Shown here piece by piece: positions 15,689 to 18,063 of a stretch of 18,063 nt of DNA. A program made the position numbers and the translations under genes. Within the stretch, counting starts at the first letter, position 1. Each line of letters starts with the position of its first letter. Under the pieces are notes generated by a model that saw only the letters and a program-made list of their open reading frames with translations, ran no database searches and was not told the DNA's origin. This DNA comes from Gammaproteobacteria bacterium GWE2_37_16 (GTDB lineage: Bacteria; Pseudomonadota; Gammaproteobacteria; UBA9339): contig MGXG01000006.1 of NCBI GenBank assembly GCA_001801285.1, forward strand, positions 623 through 18,685, written 5' to 3'.

Positions 15689-17570
15689 ATTCCAACTCAC
15701 TCCAGCGTTTGTAAGCAATTTCTAAATTTATTTTTACTTTTTTGAATTTTTCTAAAGTTTCCGCATTTGTCTTAGGATTTTGTTGATAAAATTCCGATTT
15801 TGCCATTATTGCCTCCAATTCTTTTTTTTCTGTTTCCATTTTATCAATTTTTTTTAGTAAACTGGCAAGTTCTTTTTGTTCCAGATAATTTAATTTTTGT
15901 ATTTGTTTGTTTTTATTTTGTTCAATGGCTTCTTTTGTTATGGTTTTATTTATATTTTTCGTTATCGTTTCTTGATGTATTTGTTGCTGCCAATCACTAT
16001 ATCCACCGATATATTCTGTGATGTTTCCTTTTCCTTCAAAAACTAAGGTGCTAGTTACAATATTATCTAAAAAAATGCGATCATGGCTTACTAACAACAA
16101 AGTGCCTGGATAATTGCTGAGTAATTCTTCAAGTAATTCCAGAGTTTCAATATCGAGGTCATTGGTTGGTTCATCAAGAACCAGTAAATTTGCCGGCAAG
16201 CTAAATAAACGCGCCAACAATAAGCGGTTACTTTCGCCACCAGAAAGAGCTTTAGCTGGAGTTAAAGATCTCTCTGGGCTAAAAAGAAAATCGGCAAGAT
16301 AGCTGATTATATGCCGTTTTTGACCATTGATTTCAATGAAATCACTACCAGGGGCAACATTTTCAAGTACGGTTTTTTCTAAATCTAGTGCTTTTCTAAG
16401 TTGGTCAAAGTAGGCTATATCTAATTTAGTTCCGAGAGTAACTGTGCCGTGTTGTGGTGTAATTTTGCCTAATAGAATATTCAACAAAGTACTTTTGCCA
16501 ACGCCATTTGGTCCAATGAGTCCAATGCGATCGCCGCGCATGATGCGTAAAGAAAAATTTTTGATAACATCTTTATCATCATAGCTATGACTGATATTGT
16601 CCGCTTCAATTACTAATTGACCAGATTTGTCGGCTTGGTTAATGTTGAATTTTGCTTTTCCTTCCAATTCTCGTCTTTTACGACGTTCGATGCGCAAAGC
16701 TTTTAAAGCTCTTACTCTCCCCTCATTCCTTGTGCGGCGCGCTTTAATGCCTTGTCTGATCCAGACTTCTTCTTGTGCTAATTTTTTATCGAATAGTTTG
16801 TTTTGCTGTTCTTCCGCGTGCAACATCTCTTCTTTGCGACGCAGAAAGTTAGCGTAATCCCCTGGCCATGAAGTTAGTTGACCACGATCTAATTCAATAA
16901 TGCGAGTTGCTAAACGTTGTAAAAGAGCCCTGTCATGGGTAATGAAAAGCAATCCAATTTTACAATCCAATAATTGGTCTTCCAGCCATTGAATGGCTTC
17001 AATATCTAAATGATTGGTTGGTTCATCGAGTAATAATAATTCAGGCGATGAGACCAGTGCTTTGGCAAGTGCGGCACGACGTTGCCAACCACCGGAAAGT
17101 TCATTTACTGGTTTGTCAGGATCTAGTGCTAAACGTTCAAGTACGGTTTTGATTTGTTGTTCAAATTGCCAGCCATGATTAGCATCAAGCGCAGTTTGAA
17201 TCTTTTCTAGCTGAATTAAATCGTCTGCATTATGACCGTGCTCTAAACGTTGGATAAGTTTGTGATAAGAGGCTAATAATTTACCAGTTTTCGCTAGTCC
17301 CTCTGCAACAAACTCGTAAGCTGTTCCCGTTATTGTTTGTGGTAATTCCTGTTCTAAACGCGCTAATTTTAAACTTGGTTTACGCCAAACCTGTCCCCCA
17401 TCAGGTAGTAATGTGCCATCAATGATTCTAAGCAAAGAAGATTTGCCAGCACCATTGCGACCAATTAAACAGACGCGTTCTCCAGTAGTTATTTGTAGCT
17501 TTACCTTATCCAGCAAAGCGTCTAAACCAAAAGCTAGGGAAATGTTTTCGAGAGTGATTAGGTTGCTCAA
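15687..17570 (-). CDS. uup: ABC-F family ATPase Uup
   Basis: A soluble tandem ABC ATPase of 627 residues without membrane segments, close to E. coli Uup (635). The first cassette has Walker A GRNGAGKS (37-44), signature LSGGWQ (158-163) and DEPTNHLD. The second has GPNGVGKS (353-360), LSGGES (442-447) and DEPTNDLD (466-473). A charged linker of about 80 residues (240-310) separates them, and residues 545-627 form a lysine/glutamate-rich coiled coil, the DNA-binding C-terminal domain of Uup. ABC-F proteins act on the ribosome; Uup loss in E. coli affects transposon excision. The start is a TTG at 17570: no ATG lies in frame upstream before the stop, and no ribosome binding site is visible (the bases just ahead read ACCTCCA). 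Poor initiation may keep expression low. Confidence 0.94.
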   Translation of the reverse strand: MSNLITLENISLAFGLDALLDKVKLQITTGERVCLIGRNGAGKSSLLRIIDGTLLPDGGQVWRKPSLKLARLEQELPQTITGTAYEFVAEGLAKTGKLLASYHKLIQRLEHGHNADDLIQLEKIQTALDANHGWQFEQQIKTVLERLALDPDKPVNELSGGWQRRAALAKALVSSPELLLLDEPTNHLDIEAIQWLEDQLLDCKIGLLFITHDRALLQRLATRIIELDRGQLTSWPGDYANFLRRKEEMLHAEEQQNKLFDKKLAQEEVWIRQGIKARRTRNEGRVRALKALRIERRKRRELEGKAKFNINQADKSGQLVIEADNISHSYDDKDVIKNFSLRIMRGDRIGLIGPNGVGKSTLLNILLGKITPQHGTVTLGTKLDIAYFDQLRKALDLEKTVLENVAPGSDFIEINGQKRHIISYLADFLFSPERSLTPAKALSGGESNRLLLARLFSLPANLLVLDEPTNDLDIETLELLEELLSNYPGTLLLVSHDRIFLDNIVTSTLVFEGKGNITEYIGGYSDWQQQIHQETITKNINKTITKEAIEQNKNKQIQKLNYLEQKELASLLKKIDKMETEKKELEAIMAKSEFYQQNPKTNAETLEKFKKVKINLEIAYKRWSELE

Positions 17571-17660
17571 TGGAGGTAGTATATGTAAATTAAATTAATA
17601 TATAAAACAATGTGTTATTTTTAATTTTGAAAAAAAATATAGCTATTCATATCATAAACC

Positions 17661-17690
17661 ACGAAAATTTCGTAGTTGCAAATTTTATAA
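17661..17690. repeat. degenerate copy D of the palindromic repeat
   Basis: ACGAAA-A-TTTCGT (17661-17673) is a near-complete palindrome. It runs into TTCGTAGTTGCAAATTTTA, which parallels TTCGTAGCCGCAGACTTTA a few bases further on. This looks like an older, decayed member of the same repeat family, upstream of uup. Confidence 0.5.
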
Positions 17691-17700
17691 CTGGAGATTC

Positions 17701-17787
17701 GTAGCCGCAGACTTTAGTTTGCGTATTAATGTTGCTCACATATCAGATTTATCTTTAGATATGACGCAAGCTAAAGCTTGCGGCTAC
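17701..17787. repeat. large inverted repeat made of copies C and B of the palindromic element
   Basis: The 24-base arm at 17701-17724 is the reverse complement of 17764-17787 at 21 of 24 positions, with a 39-base loop that itself contains ATATC and GATAT. In RNA from either strand it would form a long hairpin. It lies between the nifJ stop and the uup start, both on the minus strand, and could end or stabilise the nifJ transcript. No T-run follows it. Confidence 0.85.
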
Positions 17788-17831
17788 GTAATTTCATGTC
17801 TACGTAATTTCGTGCCTATGTAATTTTAGGG
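17784..17831. repeat. three 16-base tandem repeats next to the nifJ stop
   Basis: Copies are 17784-17799, 17800-17815 and 17816-17831. The first two share CTACGTAATTTC and differ only in the following bases. The third is CTATGTAATTTT and has drifted further. They extend the end of palindromic copy B and finish nine bases before the nifJ stop. Confidence 0.8.
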
Positions 17832-17840
17832 TAAATAAAA

Positions 17841-18063
17841 TTATCCTGCCAATTTCTTCAGTAATTGCCACTTTTGTTCAACATCTTTTTGTGCAGCGTT
17901 CATTAATTCTTCCGCTAATTGTGGATTTTGTTTTACGAGTGCCTTGAAACGCGTTTCGTTATAAGCAAAATCTTTAAATGAAATACTTGGCTCAGCAGAG
18001 TCGATTTGCAATGGGTTTTTACCTTCATCGCGAAGATTTGGGTTATAGCGATATAACGGCCAA
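17841..18063 (-). CDS. nifJ: pyruvate:ferredoxin (flavodoxin) oxidoreductase, C-terminus (partial)
   Basis: Only the last 74 codons are inside the window; the gene continues past 18063. The visible end, WPLYRYNPNLRDEGKNPLQI followed by SFKDFAYNETRFKALVKQNP, is characteristic of the C-terminal tail of the single-chain NifJ/PFOR enzyme (full length about 1,170-1,200 residues). This enzyme oxidises pyruvate to acetyl-CoA and CO2 and passes electrons to ferredoxin or flavodoxin. All catalytic and Fe-S domains lie outside the window, so their integrity cannot be judged. It supports an anaerobic or micro-oxic lifestyle and fits the fermentative genes at the left of the window, although it is a separate transcription unit on the other strand. 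Confidence 0.9.
   Translation of the reverse strand, partial: WPLYRYNPNLRDEGKNPLQIDSAEPSISFKDFAYNETRFKALVKQNPQLAEELMNAAQKDVEQKWQLLKKLAG

Noticed and set aside
17784..17831. The short tandem repeats as a CRISPR array.
   Set aside because: The repeats are contiguous with no spacers, only 16 bases long, and there are no cas genes.
1..18063. tRNA, rRNA, insertion sequence transposase, integrase or attachment sites that would explain the hsd cassette.
   Set aside because: I looked around the fba-hsdM and hsdS'-bamD junctions and elsewhere and saw no tRNA cloverleaf, transposase motif or convincing flanking direct repeats.

Overview
The window looks like a chromosomal segment of an AT-rich, fermentation-capable gammaproteobacterium. 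The evidence is an E. coli-type phosphoglucomutase, a BamD outer-membrane lipoprotein with a clear lipobox, a Uup-type ABC-F ATPase and a WecD-like acetyltransferase. The C-terminus of a pyruvate:ferredoxin (flavodoxin) oxidoreductase points to anaerobic or micro-oxic pyruvate metabolism. A Legionellales-like host would fit the AT-rich style, but this is an impression and was not tested.

Layout, left to right. (1) 1-755, plus strand: the end of a NifX/NifB-like cluster-binding protein overlapping a PaaI-type hotdog thioesterase. (2) 832-7471, plus strand: a good sigma70-like promoter followed by a tightly packed glycogen/stress operon. Its genes are pgm, a universal stress protein, a decayed copy of the pgm 3' end, a second universal stress protein, an alpha-glucan phosphorylase, a GlgX reduced to its CBM48 domain, and a HAD phosphatase. 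(3) 7485-10951, plus strand: a second good promoter, then phosphoketolase and class I fructose-bisphosphate aldolase. (4) 10967-13963, plus strand: a Bacteroidetes-like type I modification cassette hsdM-fic-hsdS', attached 15 bases behind the aldolase. The specificity subunit is cut after its first recognition domain and there is no hsdR. (5) 14056-18063, minus strand: bamD, a GNAT acetyltransferase, uup and the end of nifJ, with a family of palindromic repeats on both sides of uup.

How the genes fit together. Phosphorylase releases glucose-1-phosphate from glycogen, and Pgm turns it into glucose-6-phosphate. Phosphoketolase cleaves fructose-6-phosphate or xylulose-5-phosphate to acetyl-phosphate, and the aldolase handles the triose end. 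Acetyl-phosphate and the nearby pyruvate:ferredoxin oxidoreductase suggest substrate-level ATP production from stored glycogen when respiration is limited. The two stress proteins fit a starvation or low-oxygen programme. This pathway reading is inference from gene content; the isomerase and acetate kinase it needs are not in the window.

The most unusual parts are: the tandem duplication visible inside the pgm-usp region; the CBM48-only GlgX remnant translationally coupled to a HAD enzyme with a weakened motif IV; the orphan hsdM-fic-hsdS' cassette with a perfect three-copy 12-base repeat in the Fic linker; and the uncharacterised palindromic repeats around uup.
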